DNA of 51,454 bases. Source: Enterovibrio nigricans DSM 22720. Lineage in GTDB: Bacteria; Pseudomonadota; Gammaproteobacteria; Enterobacterales; Vibrionaceae. Under the pieces are notes generated by a model. That model saw only the letters and a list, made by a program, of their open reading frames with translations, ran no database searches and was not told the DNA's origin. The stretch covers positions 1 to 51,454 of the forward strand of contig NZ_FUXU01000028.1 in the NCBI RefSeq assembly GCF_900167155.1, in the 5' to 3' direction. The translations under genes were made by a program, and so were the position numbers. Shown piece after piece: positions 42,802-51,454 of the stretch; the stretch's first letter is position 1; every line of letters starts with the position of its first letter.

Positions 42802-43494
42802 TTAGTCTTCGTTGGGGCTAAGCCAACGATAAACGACACCCGCAATGAGTGCACCGATAATCGGTGCTACCCAGAACATCCAGAGCTGAGCGATAGCCCA
42901 ATCACCAACAATCAAAGCAGGACCTGTACTTCTGGCTGGGTTAACGGACGTATTGGTCACCGGAATACTGATAAGATGAATTAGAGTGAGGGAGAGGCCA
43001 ATCGCCAGCCCTGCAAATCCAGGGTTAGCTAGGTGGTGAGTCGCACCAAGAATGACAATGAGGAACATGAAGGTCATCACCACTTCGGTAATAAAACCTG
43101 CTTGCATACTGTATCCACCCGGAGAATGTTCACCATACCCGTTGGACGCAAGACCTCCGGCCAGATCAAACCCCGGTTGGCCGCTGGCGATGATATAAAC
43201 TGTGAACGCACCTAAGATAGCCCCTGCAACTTGTGCCATGATATAAGGCAATAGTTCAGCTGTTGGGAATCGACCGCCAGCCCAAAGGCCGATAGACACC
43301 GCTGGATTGAGGTGGCATCCGGAAATATGGCCGATAGCATACGCCATGGTAAGAACGGTTAAACCGAATGCAAATGCCACACCCAGAAAGCCAATACCTA
43401 ATTCAGGGAAGCCAGCAGCGAATACTGCACTGCCGCACCCCCCTAGGACTAATCAAAAGGTGCCAATAAACTCTGCTGTTAGCTTTTTCAACAT
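42802..43494 (-). pseudogene. aqpZ: Aquaporin Z gene with a TGA stop in place of Trp14
   Basis: Reading from ATG at 43494 gives MLKKLTAEFIGTF, then TGA (43455-43453), then [20 protein letters not shown] and onward in the same frame to an AqpZ of 230 residues, the normal length. The stop falls where E. coli AqpZ has W in GTFWLVFGGCG, so a single TGG to TGA change explains it. Downstream everything is intact: NPAVSIGLW and NPARSTGPA (the two NPA boxes), [12 protein letters not shown] and [18 protein letters not shown]. Restart at an in-frame GTG (43380) would give 192 residues lacking the first membrane helix. AqpZ conducts water across the inner membrane. Confidence 0.85.
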
Positions 43495-43812
43495 AACATA
43501 CCTTCCTTTCTACGTTTTTGTTCGTAGGGAGCTTATTCTGATAACGCGCAACGTGAGCAAACGTGAATAAATAGCTACTCAAGAAGCGGAAACACAAAAA
43601 ACCGACCCGAATATGCACCTAAACCACCTGAAGTTTCAGGATTCAGTAAGCAATTGCTTTTAGGGTAGGTAATCCTTCAACAAGCTGCCAAACGCAGTTT
43701 AGACCGAGAAAGGTAACTATGTGTCACATTGCATTTCCGACGGTGTTTGGTCGCGTGTTTATCTGTCATGTGATAATGTTTAATAATCAAAGCGTTACTT
43801 GTTAAGGAGAGA
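43495..43812. other. Intergenic region upstream of aqpZ and the small membrane protein
   Basis: These 318 bases separate divergent genes. A palindrome CCTGAA-GT-TTCAGG lies at 43626-43639. I see no other structure. Confidence 0.4.
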
Positions 43813-43971
43813 ATGATGGTTAAGATTACATTTATTGTCGGGCTCATCGTTCTGGGTTTTTTAGCCGCAAAGTTTCTTGATGAGAAATCGCAGAAGAAAG
43901 TAGTAATAGGCATGGGTGCTGTGGCGTGTATCGCATTCATTTCACTCGTGATCTCTGAGCTCATGCGATAG
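43813..43971 (+). CDS. Small two-helix membrane protein
   Basis: A 52-codon frame begins at ATG 43813 (a second ATG follows at once) with an excellent AAGGAG site 6 bases upstream. The product has two hydrophobic stretches (about 5-17, IVGLIVLGFLA, and 34-48, MGAVACIAFISLVIS) separated by a charged loop EKSQKK. A clear terminator follows 33 bases later, so this is a complete small transcription unit. I do not recognise the family. Its conserved-looking design (SD, two helices, terminator) supports a real gene. Confidence 0.65.
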   Translation: MMVKITFIVGLIVLGFLAAKFLDEKSQKKVVIGMGAVACIAFISLVISELMR

Positions 43972-44004
43972 AACGCAGCACGAAACGGGTGTAATAGTGA
44001 AAAA

Positions 44005-44037
44005 AAAGCGAACCTATAAGGTTCGCTTTCTTGTTTT
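44005..44037 (+). terminator. Rho-independent terminator after the small membrane protein gene
   Basis: AAAGCGAACC (44005-44014) pairs with GGTTCGCTTT (44020-44029) around TATAA; U-rich on the plus strand and A-rich before, so it may serve ygiQ on the minus strand too. Confidence 0.85.
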
Positions 44038-46333
44038 ATCGCGCGGCAGGTCGGTTTCGGTTGCCGGATGGACGTTTCTTTCCTCCACCCATTGGCTTGC
44101 TACCGTTGGAGGCACCTTTCGGCTTTCCACCTTTGTTCACAGCAGGTTTGCCTTTTCCGTGTGAAGCTACGGGTGCATTCCCTGTTGGTTTACCGTTTTT
44201 GCTGCGTTGTTGCGGCTTACGAATATCCGGTTGGTTTGGATGTTTCGTCGCGAAGCGTTTTGCTCCAGGACGATTTGAACCTCGGCGTTGTGTCGAATGC
44301 ATCATTTCTTCTTCACTGCCTTCACGAGGAACCAGACAGCCTGGACGCTCGCCAATCAGGTGACGTTTACCCATATCAACCAATGCTTCACGAAGCAGTG
44401 GCCAGTTTGCCGGATCATGGTAACGCAAGAAGGCTTTGTGCAAGCGGCGTTGACGTTCACCTTTGGCAACAAACAGATCTTCGCGCTTCTTGTACTTAAC
44501 GCGTTTCAATGGGTTTGCTTCAGCATGGTACATCGCCGTTGCGTTACACATTGGTGATGGATAGAAATTTTGTACCTGATCGCAGCGGAAATCGTTTTCC
44601 TTCAGCCACAATGCCAGATTCATCATATCTTCATCGGTACAGCCAGGGTGCGCAGCGATGAAGTAAGGGATCAGGTATTGCTTCTTGCCTGCTTCTTTTG
44701 AATATTTTTCAAATAGCTCTTTAAAGCGATGATATGAACCCATGCCAGGCTTCATCATCAGATCCAATGTGCCTTTCTCAGTATGCTCAGGGGCAATTTT
44801 TAGATAACCACCAACGTGGTGCGTCACCAGCTCTCTCACATACTCTGTTGACTCGATAGCCAAGTCGTAGCGTACGCCTGAAGCGATAACGACTTTCTTC
44901 ACGCCCGGCAAGTTGCGTGCTTCACGATACAGATTGATGGTGTGCTTGTGATCAGTGTTTAGCTTTTCACAAATTTTTGGGAACACACATGAAGGACGAC
45001 GACAGTTTTTCTCTGCACGAGGATCTGAGCAGCCAAGGCGGTACATGTTCGCAGTAGGACCACCAAGGTCAGAGATCACACCAGTAAAGCCAGGCACTTT
45101 CTCTTTGATCTCTTGAATCTCATTCAGGATAGAATCCTGAGAGCGGTTTTGGATGATACGGCCTTCGTGTTCGGTAATGGAACAGAAAGAACAACCACCA
45201 AAACAGCCACGCATGATATTGACCGATGTTTTGATCATCTCATACGCAGGGATTTTTGCATCACCATAGCGAGGGTGAGGAACACGTGCAAACGGCAAAC
45301 CGAACACGTAGTCCATTTCTTCTGTCGTCAACGGAATTGGAGGCGTGTTCACCCACAGTTCGCGCTCACCATGCTTTTGAATCAGTGCACGAGCCGAGAA
45401 AGGGTTGGTTTCCAAGTGCATAACACGGCTAGCATGCGCGTAAAGAATGCGATCGTTAACCAGCTTTTCGAATGAAGGGATACGCACATAGCTGTTTTCG
45501 GCGTCATGACGCGACGGACGAACCATTACGGGTTTCGCTGGTTTGTCTTCTTCTTTGTTGGTTGCACATGCAGAATCCGTGGCATACGGATTTAGCATCG
45601 CCATAGCCTTGCCAGGTTTGTCTATGCGCGAGCTATCAATCTCTGTCATTTCTTCCGGTGCACTTTTCAGCATAACTGCGGTACCTGGAATGCGTGTCAT
45701 TGTGCTCACGTGTTCGCCGCGAGACAAACGATGTGCTACATCAATTAGTGCGCGTTCGGCATTACCAAACAACAGAATGTCAGCTTTGGCATCACAAAGG
45801 ACTGAACGACGGACTTTGTCTGACCAATAATCGTAGTGTGCGAGACGACGAAGGCTGGCTTCAATACCACCCAATACAATCGGTGTCTCTTTATATGCTT
45901 CACGACAACGTTGAGAGTACAACAACACAGCACGATCAGGGCGTTTACCGCCTTCATTACCCGGTGTGTACGCGTCATCGTGGCGCGGCTTTCTGTCGGC
46001 GGTGTAGCGGTTGATCATGGAGTCCATGTTACCCGCGGTCACGCCGAAAAAGAGGTTAGGTTGACCAAGTGCCATAAATGCATTTTTATCGTGCCAATCT
46101 GGCTGAGAGATAATGCCGACACGGAAACCTTGCGCTTCCAGTACACGGCCGATTACCGCCATACCAAAGCTTGGGTGATCGACATATGCGTCGCCAGTGA
46201 CAATGATAATGTCACAGCTATCCCAACCGAGTTGGTCCATCTCTTCTCTGCTGGTTGGCAGGAAAGGAGCGGTACCGTAGCACTCAGCCCAGTATGGTTG
46301 GTATTCGTTTATTGGAGTAACAGAATTGCGCAT
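44036..46333 (-). CDS. ygiQ: YgiQ-family radical SAM protein
   Basis: This 765-residue protein starts with the UPF0313 N-terminal domain ([20 protein letters not shown]). The radical SAM core has C377, C381 and C384 in [12 protein letters not shown], which hold the 4Fe-4S cluster. A DUF3362 region near the C terminus contains [10 protein letters not shown]. The last ~100 residues form a basic low-complexity tail ([20 protein letters not shown]), longer than usual. The biochemical reaction of YgiQ is not established; it is a widely conserved radical SAM enzyme. The gene is intact. Confidence 0.9.
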   Translation of the reverse strand: MRNSVTPINEYQPYWAECYGTAPFLPTSREEMDQLGWDSCDIIIVTGDAYVDHPSFGMAVIGRVLEAQGFRVGIISQPDWHDKNAFMALGQPNLFFGVTAGNMDSMINRYTADRKPRHDDAYTPGNEGGKRPDRAVLLYSQRCREAYKETPIVLGGIEASLRRLAHYDYWSDKVRRSVLCDAKADILLFGNAERALIDVAHRLSRGEHVSTMTRIPGTAVMLKSAPEEMTEIDSSRIDKPGKAMAMLNPYATDSACATNKEEDKPAKPVMVRPSRHDAENSYVRIPSFEKLVNDRILYAHASRVMHLETNPFSARALIQKHGERELWVNTPPIPLTTEEMDYVFGLPFARVPHPRYGDAKIPAYEMIKTSVNIMRGCFGGCSFCSITEHEGRIIQNRSQDSILNEIQEIKEKVPGFTGVISDLGGPTANMYRLGCSDPRAEKNCRRPSCVFPKICEKLNTDHKHTINLYREARNLPGVKKVVIASGVRYDLAIESTEYVRELVTHHVGGYLKIAPEHTEKGTLDLMMKPGMGSYHRFKELFEKYSKEAGKKQYLIPYFIAAHPGCTDEDMMNLALWLKENDFRCDQVQNFYPSPMCNATAMYHAEANPLKRVKYKKREDLFVAKGERQRRLHKAFLRYHDPANWPLLREALVDMGKRHLIGERPGCLVPREGSEEEMMHSTQRRGSNRPGAKRFATKHPNQPDIRKPQQRSKNGKPTGNAPVASHGKGKPAVNKGGKPKGASNGSKPMGGGKKRPSGNRNRPAAR

Positions 46334-46465
46334 TTTTTAACCTCTTTCTCGCAAGGCGGCAATTATAGCGGCTTGAGCTGATGAGAGCCAGAAGGATTAA
46401 ACCCGCAATTTCACAAGGTTTTAGAAGGAGAGACGCCACATTTCATTGAAATGCGGCATTTTTAT

Positions 46466-47452
46466 TTAGAATCGGTAAGTTACACCCAAGGAAAGTAGGT
46501 ATTGGCTTTCTGTGTAAAAATCGATATTAGAGTCTATATGGCTATAACCAGCGAGGGAAACAAGCGATAACGGATGTATCTCAAACAGATGTGCGTATTC
46601 ATACGCCAAGAATGCGCTGTATTCTGTGTCTGCACGCTTAATGCCAAATGCGGGGTTTACTGCTTCGTAATCGCGGTAGTTAAAGCTACCCGTGAGTACA
46701 ATTTTGTTTCTGCCAAGAAAACTGAAATAGGTGAGTTCACCACCATAAGTTTGGTGAGACATCGCATCACCATCTGCATCATGTTTAAGGTATACAAAAG
46801 CAGGCGTGATTCCTAATCCCTTACCTAAGAATTGACGATAGCTGATTTTGGAATAGAAGCTGTCACCTTTACGAGCGAGAGTTTGCTGTTGCTGAGTCGT
46901 CAAGCCGAGACTTGACCCGCTTTGTTCATCATCGAATTCTGTTTGTGCATAAGCCATATCAAGCGACAAGAATGAACCACCAATGCGGTTAAATTGAAGG
47001 CGGTAAGCATTGCCCGTTTTTTCTGTTTCTGTCCGTGGCGATCCGATGAGGAAAGGGTCTGCCCAGACATCTTCGGCGAGCAGTGTTGGTAAGTAGGAAA
47101 GTGAGATTTGTGTGCCTGAAGCGAGTTCTTGCTTGTAGCCAACTTCAAGGGCAACGATGCCGATCGCAATATCTTCCCGTGATGTCCCTGCGAAAATTTG
47201 TTTGTTTAACCCTTCGCCAAACGTGAATTTCGCGCTGCCAAGTGGGCCGAAAATAGCATCATTTTCTCTGTTACCTTCGGTGTTTAATGTACCCGTTTTC
47301 GTGTTATTCGCACTGGTGGAGAGATTGGAGTCGGTTGAGGCTATACCGCCAAGTACCGATATTTCACCGGTCAAACCGCCGCGTTCAGCGAGGCTTGCAT
47401 GGGTACTAAATGGCAGGATAGAGAAACAGGCGAGCAGGAGCGTGGTCTTCAT
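46466..47452 (-). CDS. Outer-membrane beta-barrel protein, DUF2860 family
   Basis: This 328-residue protein has a signal peptide (1-19, ending STHAS). Alternating beta-strand patterns follow, and it ends in YRF, the C-terminal aromatic expected by the BAM machinery. Motifs shared with Vibrio DUF2860 proteins: LTGEISVLGG near the mature start, LPTLLAEDVWADPFLIGSPRTE, MSHQTYGGELTYF, and SNIDFYTESQYLLSLGVTYRF. The function of the family is unknown. The gene has its own upstream region of about 130 bases and appears to be a single unit. Confidence 0.82.
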   Translation of the reverse strand: MKTTLLLACFSILPFSTHASLAERGGLTGEISVLGGIASTDSNLSTSANNTKTGTLNTEGNRENDAIFGPLGSAKFTFGEGLNKQIFAGTSREDIAIGIVALEVGYKQELASGTQISLSYLPTLLAEDVWADPFLIGSPRTETEKTGNAYRLQFNRIGGSFLSLDMAYAQTEFDDEQSGSSLGLTTQQQQTLARKGDSFYSKISYRQFLGKGLGITPAFVYLKHDADGDAMSHQTYGGELTYFSFLGRNKIVLTGSFNYRDYEAVNPAFGIKRADTEYSAFLAYEYAHLFEIHPLSLVSLAGYSHIDSNIDFYTESQYLLSLGVTYRF

Positions 47453-47583
47453 TATTTATTCATCCCTGAAAGGCGACTTTCATATCTTAAAAGCTGGAAT
47501 AGTATCGTATTTGTAACGTCACCCTAACAAGTTGTAGTCCATAGAAACAAGTTTGAAAACCGATACTTGCACGGAATTGACAA

Positions 47584-48120
47584 TTAGGCGCACTCTAATG
47601 CTGTTATCAAGGTTGTCAGATACCGTATTTTTACATTCGACAGTTGGCGGTAATCAAAATAAGGGCAAATCACGATGGGTTTATCCGGATGCTTAGCGAA
47701 TTCACTGTCTAGCCAGAGAAACTGTTCAGCTATCCCGAGCTTTGTGGCATGTGTGCGTCCTGCGATAATGTGGATAGCATGTCTGTTGTCTAACAGGTGT
47801 TCTGAGACATGGCCAAAGTGCAATGCCGTTGTTGAGTGCGATTGGAGAAGGGTTTCATCTCTATAGTGTTGCCAAGAAGGTGAGTTTCGAGGATACCACT
47901 GAGAGGAGTCAGGTAAATCAAACAATAGCTTTGCATACACATTGAAAACTTTGCGCCAACCATTACCACCAAGATCGCCAAGTGATTTGATATCACCGTT
48001 ACGTAGTGAGGTTGTTGAACCAAACTCGGGTTCATAGCCTTGTAAGTCTGTTAACGGCGCTGCTTTTTCGACGTAGACATTGAATGTGGCAGTGGGACTG
48101 CCTATGGAAAAAGTTTTCAA
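47584..48120 (-). CDS. Protein of unknown function, co-transcribed with the LysR regulator
   Basis: This 178-residue cytosolic protein has no signal peptide or membrane segment. I do not recognise a domain. Visible features are a histidine-rich middle (HRD/HYRDETLL, ALHFGHVSEHLLDNRHAIHII) and a conserved-looking VICPYFDYRQLSNVKIRYLT end. It starts 8 bases after the LysR gene stop, so both are on one transcript. Confidence 0.65.
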   Translation of the reverse strand: MKTFSIGSPTATFNVYVEKAAPLTDLQGYEPEFGSTTSLRNGDIKSLGDLGGNGWRKVFNVYAKLLFDLPDSSQWYPRNSPSWQHYRDETLLQSHSTTALHFGHVSEHLLDNRHAIHIIAGRTHATKLGIAEQFLWLDSEFAKHPDKPIVICPYFDYRQLSNVKIRYLTTLITALECA

Positions 48121-48128
48121 CGGTTTTC

Positions 48129-48998
48129 CTATTTGTTCTGTTGGACAAAATCAATAAAGGCGCGGTCTGCGAGTGAAAGGTAACCTTGTTTTCGCCACGC
48201 CATCGCAATATCGAGCGTAACGGGCTCTTCGAAGGGGATCGCAACCAGCCCTGGTTCATGCTCGGTAACAAGTTCAAGCAGTGCCGTGATTGCAAACCCA
48301 TGTCTAACAATGTTTAAGATCATTGCCAGTAAGTTGGTTTCAAATGATAAATGCGGCTCGATATTGTGCTCATGGCAGACCCTATCAATGAACTCGCGGT
48401 GGAAATATCCCTTCTTAAACATTACTAATTCTTCGTCGAAAAACGCGCGAAAACTTATGGATTTTTGGTTTGCCAAAGGGTGTTCTTGACTAGTTACCGC
48501 CACCATTTGCGATGAGATCAGGTGCTTAGTTTCTAACGCAGCAGGCACATCTCTGCTATGGATCACGCCAATATCCAACTCTCCGTCTAACAGCATTTGT
48601 CGAATCGATTGCGTGCCAGCCTCAACAACGATGAGCTTTAAATCGGGGTACTGAGATTTAAACCCCATCAAAATGGAAGGAAAGAAATAGGAGCCAAGCA
48701 TGCCTGGGACGCCAACTCGCACTTCACCTTTTTGAAGACCTCGGAGCTCGGCCATTGCCGTGTTAGCGTCTTCCACTTGTTGGAGAATACGTTGAGCATG
48801 CACTTTCAAGACTTCACCTTCATGCGTGAGGTGAACTTGTTTTTCATTTCGGTCAAAAAGTGGCAGTCCGATGGCGTTTTCCAGTTTCTTTATCGCGACA
48901 CTGAGTGCGGGCTGTGCAATATGAAGTTGTTTGGCGGCACGAGTGAAGTTCCTTTGTTCGGCTACACATAAAAAATATCTGAGTTGTCGGACGTCCAC
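48129..48998 (-). CDS. LysR-family transcriptional regulator
   Basis: This 289-residue protein has the N-terminal winged HTH of LysR regulators (MDVRQLRYFLCVAEQRNFTRAAKQLHIAQPALSVAIKKLE at 1-40, given here in full only as its position) and a PBP2-type effector domain (about 90-285). The start is GTG with a weak ribosome site. It is divergent from an MFS exporter gene across 120 bases, the classical arrangement for a LysR protein that controls its neighbour. The effector is not evident. Confidence 0.85.
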   Translation of the reverse strand: MDVRQLRYFLCVAEQRNFTRAAKQLHIAQPALSVAIKKLENAIGLPLFDRNEKQVHLTHEGEVLKVHAQRILQQVEDANTAMAELRGLQKGEVRVGVPGMLGSYFFPSILMGFKSQYPDLKLIVVEAGTQSIRQMLLDGELDIGVIHSRDVPAALETKHLISSQMVAVTSQEHPLANQKSISFRAFFDEELVMFKKGYFHREFIDRVCHEHNIEPHLSFETNLLAMILNIVRHGFAITALLELVTEHEPGLVAIPFEEPVTLDIAMAWRKQGYLSLADRAFIDFVQQNK

Positions 48999-49018
48999 GT
49001 TTATCTGATTCCTTTCCT

Positions 49019-49055
49019 AGATCAAAAAGATCTTGAAGCGATATATTTAATATAT
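49019..49055. promoter_or_regulatory. Candidate LysR-regulator binding elements in the divergent promoter
   Basis: Two dyads lie between the LysR and MFS genes: AGATC-AAAAA-GATCT (49019-49033) and ATATATT-T-AATATAT (49041-49055). Length and placement fit LysR-type sites, which need imperfect dyads about 15 bases long. Assignment is tentative. Confidence 0.4.
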
Positions 49056-49118
49056 TTCTTTTATCATAGAAGCGCTGTTAATTTTTATATAAGTACAGTC
49101 TATTAGAGCACAATCTAA

Positions 49119-50318
49119 ATGATCGAGTTAAGGACACCCGAGTATCGTAAAGCCGCTTTTGCGTTGGCATTTGGTTCGTTTCTGGTGTTTTGTAATCTTT
49201 ACCTTTTCCAGCCAATGCTCCCGCTTTTCGCAGAAAGCTTTCATGTCTCTGCAACCAAAGCGAATTGGCTGCTTGCGGCGTCAACACTTGGGTTATCTAT
49301 TAGCTTACTGCCGTGGGCTCTATTGTCAGAAAGGTTCGGTCGGCGACCTGTGATTGTCGTGAGTTTGATGATGATGCCCTTAATAGGTTTTTTATCACTG
49401 TTTTTGAGCTCATTCTGGGGTCTTGTTGTCCTTCGCGGGGTAATGGGCATTGCACTTGCAGGATTCGTCGCGGTAGCTGTTGCATACATGGCTGATGAGT
49501 TTAGTCCTACCGCGTTAGTTGTCGCAGTGGGGGGGTATATCAGCGCAAACTCGCTAGGCGGAATAGCAGGGCGTCTGTCGGGAGGCTTTTTGTCAGAACA
49601 TGCCGACTGGCAGGGTGCTGTGATTTCGATGGCATTATTTACAGCGATTGGTGGTTTGATAGTTTACGCACTGTTACCAATTCAACGTCGCTTCAAACCA
49701 ACGTCAAGTTCTCTGTTTAACCAAACGAAATCCATCGTGAACCATTTGAGAAACCCCGTGCTCTGGGTTGCCATGGTGGTCGGGGGCTTGAACTTCGCAC
49801 TCTTCGTTAATATTTATTCGGTGACGACATTTAGGCTTATCGCAGACCCATTTAATCTTCCTGTGAGTATCGCGTCTGCCATTTTTGTGTGTTACTTAGC
49901 GGGGACATTTTCATCACGTCTGAGCGGCCGCTGGGCGAATCGCTATTCCCCCATTTCAGGAATGTATCTGGGTACCACGGTCACCTTGTTCGGTGTGTTA
50001 GTCGCGTCGGTAGAATCTGAAATCGCGGTGGTATTGGGCTTGTTAATTGTCAGTGGTGGGGCGTTTTTTACGCATTCATTGGCGTATGGTTGGGTAAGCA
50101 GAAAAGCAACGCATGCGAAAGCAGCCGCGACCGCCTTATATCTTTGCCACTACTATATCGGTGGTAGCCTGGGTGGATTCTATTTAATCGGCTGTTGGGA
50201 ATTTGGCGGCTGGACAGCCGTTACGCTAGGAGCCTTAACGATATGGGTTCTAATGTTCTTTTGTATCCACCTTCTTAGTGTAAAGCAAAGGGGCGTTTTG
50301 AACGAAAACGCCGTTTAG
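49119..50318 (+). CDS. MFS transporter, YnfM-like drug/aromatic efflux family
   Basis: This 399-residue protein has twelve hydrophobic segments. The MFS signature between helices 2 and 3 is LSERFGRRPVIV, and the helix-4 region contains RGVMGIALAGFVAVAVAYMADE. It resembles E. coli YnfM, a putative exporter. ATG at 49119 has only a weak ribosome site (a GAGCACAATCTAA leader). It is divergent from the LysR gene, which probably controls it. The substrate is unknown. Confidence 0.85.
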   Translation: MIELRTPEYRKAAFALAFGSFLVFCNLYLFQPMLPLFAESFHVSATKANWLLAASTLGLSISLLPWALLSERFGRRPVIVVSLMMMPLIGFLSLFLSSFWGLVVLRGVMGIALAGFVAVAVAYMADEFSPTALVVAVGGYISANSLGGIAGRLSGGFLSEHADWQGAVISMALFTAIGGLIVYALLPIQRRFKPTSSSLFNQTKSIVNHLRNPVLWVAMVVGGLNFALFVNIYSVTTFRLIADPFNLPVSIASAIFVCYLAGTFSSRLSGRWANRYSPISGMYLGTTVTLFGVLVASVESEIAVVLGLLIVSGGAFFTHSLAYGWVSRKATHAKAAATALYLCHYYIGGSLGGFYLIGCWEFGGWTAVTLGALTIWVLMFFCIHLLSVKQRGVLNENAV

Positions 50319-50453
50319 TCAGTTATATATACATTGAAAAACGGTGAAACGGCCATATCGAAGTACACCACCTGAAGAACAACGTTATTTTGTGATTTGA
50401 GTCGATAAAATTGTCACGTTAGAGACTGAGTAATAGTGCTAATATCCGCCGCG

Positions 50454-50492
50454 AAACCGCCAATTAACAGATTGTTATTTGGCGGTTTTTTA
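50454..50492 (+). terminator. Rho-independent terminator downstream of the MFS gene
   Basis: AAACCGCCAA (50454-50463) pairs with TTGGCGGTTT (50479-50488), with an inner TAACA/TGTTA stem, followed by TTT. It separates the MFS gene from the outer-membrane barrel gene. Confidence 0.8.
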
Positions 50493-50538
50493 ATGTTCGA
50501 TTGTCATGTTTTTAATGGTTTTCATTTAGGGAGTTAAC

Positions 50539-51122
50539 ATGAGAAAGTCTCAGGTCGCTAAGTTCGTATTTCTCAGTTTATTTGCTTCTGCGTCAGTATC
50601 GGCAAATCAAATTAATGGCGTGTTTGGTATTGGTTATGGATTTGGTGGTGACGAACTGCTTGAAGTGCAATATTGGGGCGGGGACTCAGGTTCGATTGAG
50701 GCGAACGCTGGGATATCAGTCTTTGGCGGCATGGATTACTGGTTCCAAGATAAATATTTTGCTCGTGGAACCATTGGCTACAAATTTGATTCTGAGTCGG
50801 CGGATAATGGCGAAGTGTCGTTTGACCATATTCCGCTGGAGTTGACAGCAAATGCGAAGTTTGGAAACCATGTACTGGGCGCCGGTATTGCTTATCACAC
50901 GGCGGTTGAATTGGAATGCGATATGCGTACACCTGCAATAGCTCATTGGAATTCGATAATGCGTTGGGCTTCGTTGCACAATACGAATACCAATTCGAAC
51001 TAAATGGTGGAAACCGTGTGGCTTTGGGTGCTAAATACACCAATGTTGAATATGCGTTGAGCTCGGGTTTAACTGAGGTTGATGGCAGCGGCTTCGACGT
51101 TTCTGTTTCATACTTTTTCTGA
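50539..51122 (+). pseudogene. OmpA/porin-like outer-membrane barrel gene, single-base frameshift
   Basis: ATG at 50539 follows GGGAG and a 23-residue signal peptide (FASASVSA). The protein reads as a beta barrel (GVFGIGYGFGGDELLEVQYW; DYWFQDKYFARGTIGYKF) up to AVELECDM near 50925, then runs out of frame to TGA at 51003. The -1-shifted frame continues with YTCNSSLEFDNALGFVAQYEY and ends SVSYFF at 51122, the expected aromatic barrel terminus. One missing base near 50926-50930 accounts for it; the repaired protein would be about 193 residues. As it stands, the truncated product lacks the last strands and would not be assembled. Confidence 0.75.
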
Positions 51123-51154
51123 TAAGCCAGTAGCTGAGTTTGTGAACTTTTTTG

Positions 51155-51454
51155 TTAGTTCGCAAATTCAAGCCAGGGGCGTTTGTTGTTTTCACCAGCC
51201 CGTTTATCACACTCTTCGTAATAACGGCTGCAATCGCGGCCGTGATTTTTAGCCTGATAAAGCGCGAGATCTGCCTTTTCGAGCAATGATGAGAAATTGT
51301 CATTTTTGGAAATGCTCGTGCTGATACCAACCGACGTCGTTACGTCAATGGGCTTAGCCAATCCCTGGCTTTGTTGCTTAAATCGATGGAACTAAATCTA
51401 GAAGCTACGATCTGATCGGCTACACCCATCAATCGTCGTAGTCTCATGTCTAAA
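51155..51454 (-). pseudogene. C-terminal end of a GGDEF (diguanylate cyclase) gene, frameshifted and cut by the window edge
   Basis: The readable end VTTSVGISTSI and LLEKADLALYQAKNHGRDCSRYY is the typical C-terminal part of a GGDEF domain. Upstream, this frame meets a TAG at 51392-51394. A second frame (LDMRLRRLMGVADQIVASRF) then continues openly to the window edge. A one-base shift near 51383-51395 would join the two. The GGEEF active site lies outside the window. Confidence 0.55.

Noticed and set aside
19618-43455. Stop-codon read-through or genetic recoding as a general explanation of the interrupted genes
   Set aside because: Different genes are cut by TAA, TAG and TGA, others by frameshifts, and intact genes use these same codons as normal stops.

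Overview
The window looks like a chromosomal segment of a marine gamma-proteobacterium of the Vibrionaceae; an Enterovibrio/Grimontia/Photobacterium-like lineage is my best guess. Support comes from full-length homologues of genes typical of that family (ydiJ, ygiQ, yccS, helD, rluF, a VC1899-type CARF nuclease, a DUF2860 barrel, a Nudix-PAP2 fusion) and from moderate GC content. The genus is inference. I see no rRNA, tRNA, insertion sequence, prophage or CRISPR array.

Layout. (1) 1-10.6 kb is a sugar/sugar-acid catabolic locus. A minus-strand operon encodes an AldA-like aldehyde dehydrogenase, a YtfQ/YtfR/YtfT/YjfF-type ABC importer, a mandelate-racemase-family acid-sugar dehydratase, a zinc alcohol dehydrogenase and a truncated SDR. 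A GMC oxidoreductase is divergent. The shared 333-bp promoter region holds a clean palindrome, but no regulator gene is in view. (2) 10.7-12 kb carries a stand-alone CARF nuclease of the Card1/Can2 (DUF1887) type. (3) 12.3-21.5 kb is a LapA/BpfA-like giant RTX adhesin of about 3,050 codons, cut by one in-frame TAA. (4) 21.6-30.7 kb holds a glycerophosphodiesterase, a Dps protein, a broken OapA-like/PKD-domain gene, yccS, helD and rluF. (5) 30.9-35.6 kb is a signalling region: an HD-GYP membrane protein, a secreted unknown, a PilZ protein, and a two-gene unit pairing an MCP-tip-like soluble protein with an ODP-type di-iron MBL-fold protein. (6) 35.6-51.4 kb holds a FAN1-like VRR-NUC nuclease, the Nudix-PAP2 fusion, ydiJ, a VOC protein, a broken aqpZ, a small membrane protein, ygiQ, a DUF2860 barrel, a LysR/unknown operon divergent from a YnfM-like MFS exporter, a frameshifted outer-membrane barrel and the frameshifted end of a GGDEF protein.

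Two themes stand out. First, six genes are broken by point lesions or truncation (SDR, giant adhesin, OapA/PKD, aqpZ, outer-membrane barrel, GGDEF), while the large housekeeping genes are intact. The damaged set is enriched in surface and accessory functions, which suggests ongoing gene decay in a changed niche unless the assembly is error-prone. Second, the ODP/MCP-tip pair at 34.1-35.5 kb is the best candidate for a little-described system: a soluble sensory module probably reporting O2 or iron to the chemotaxis arrays, next to c-di-GMP proteins.
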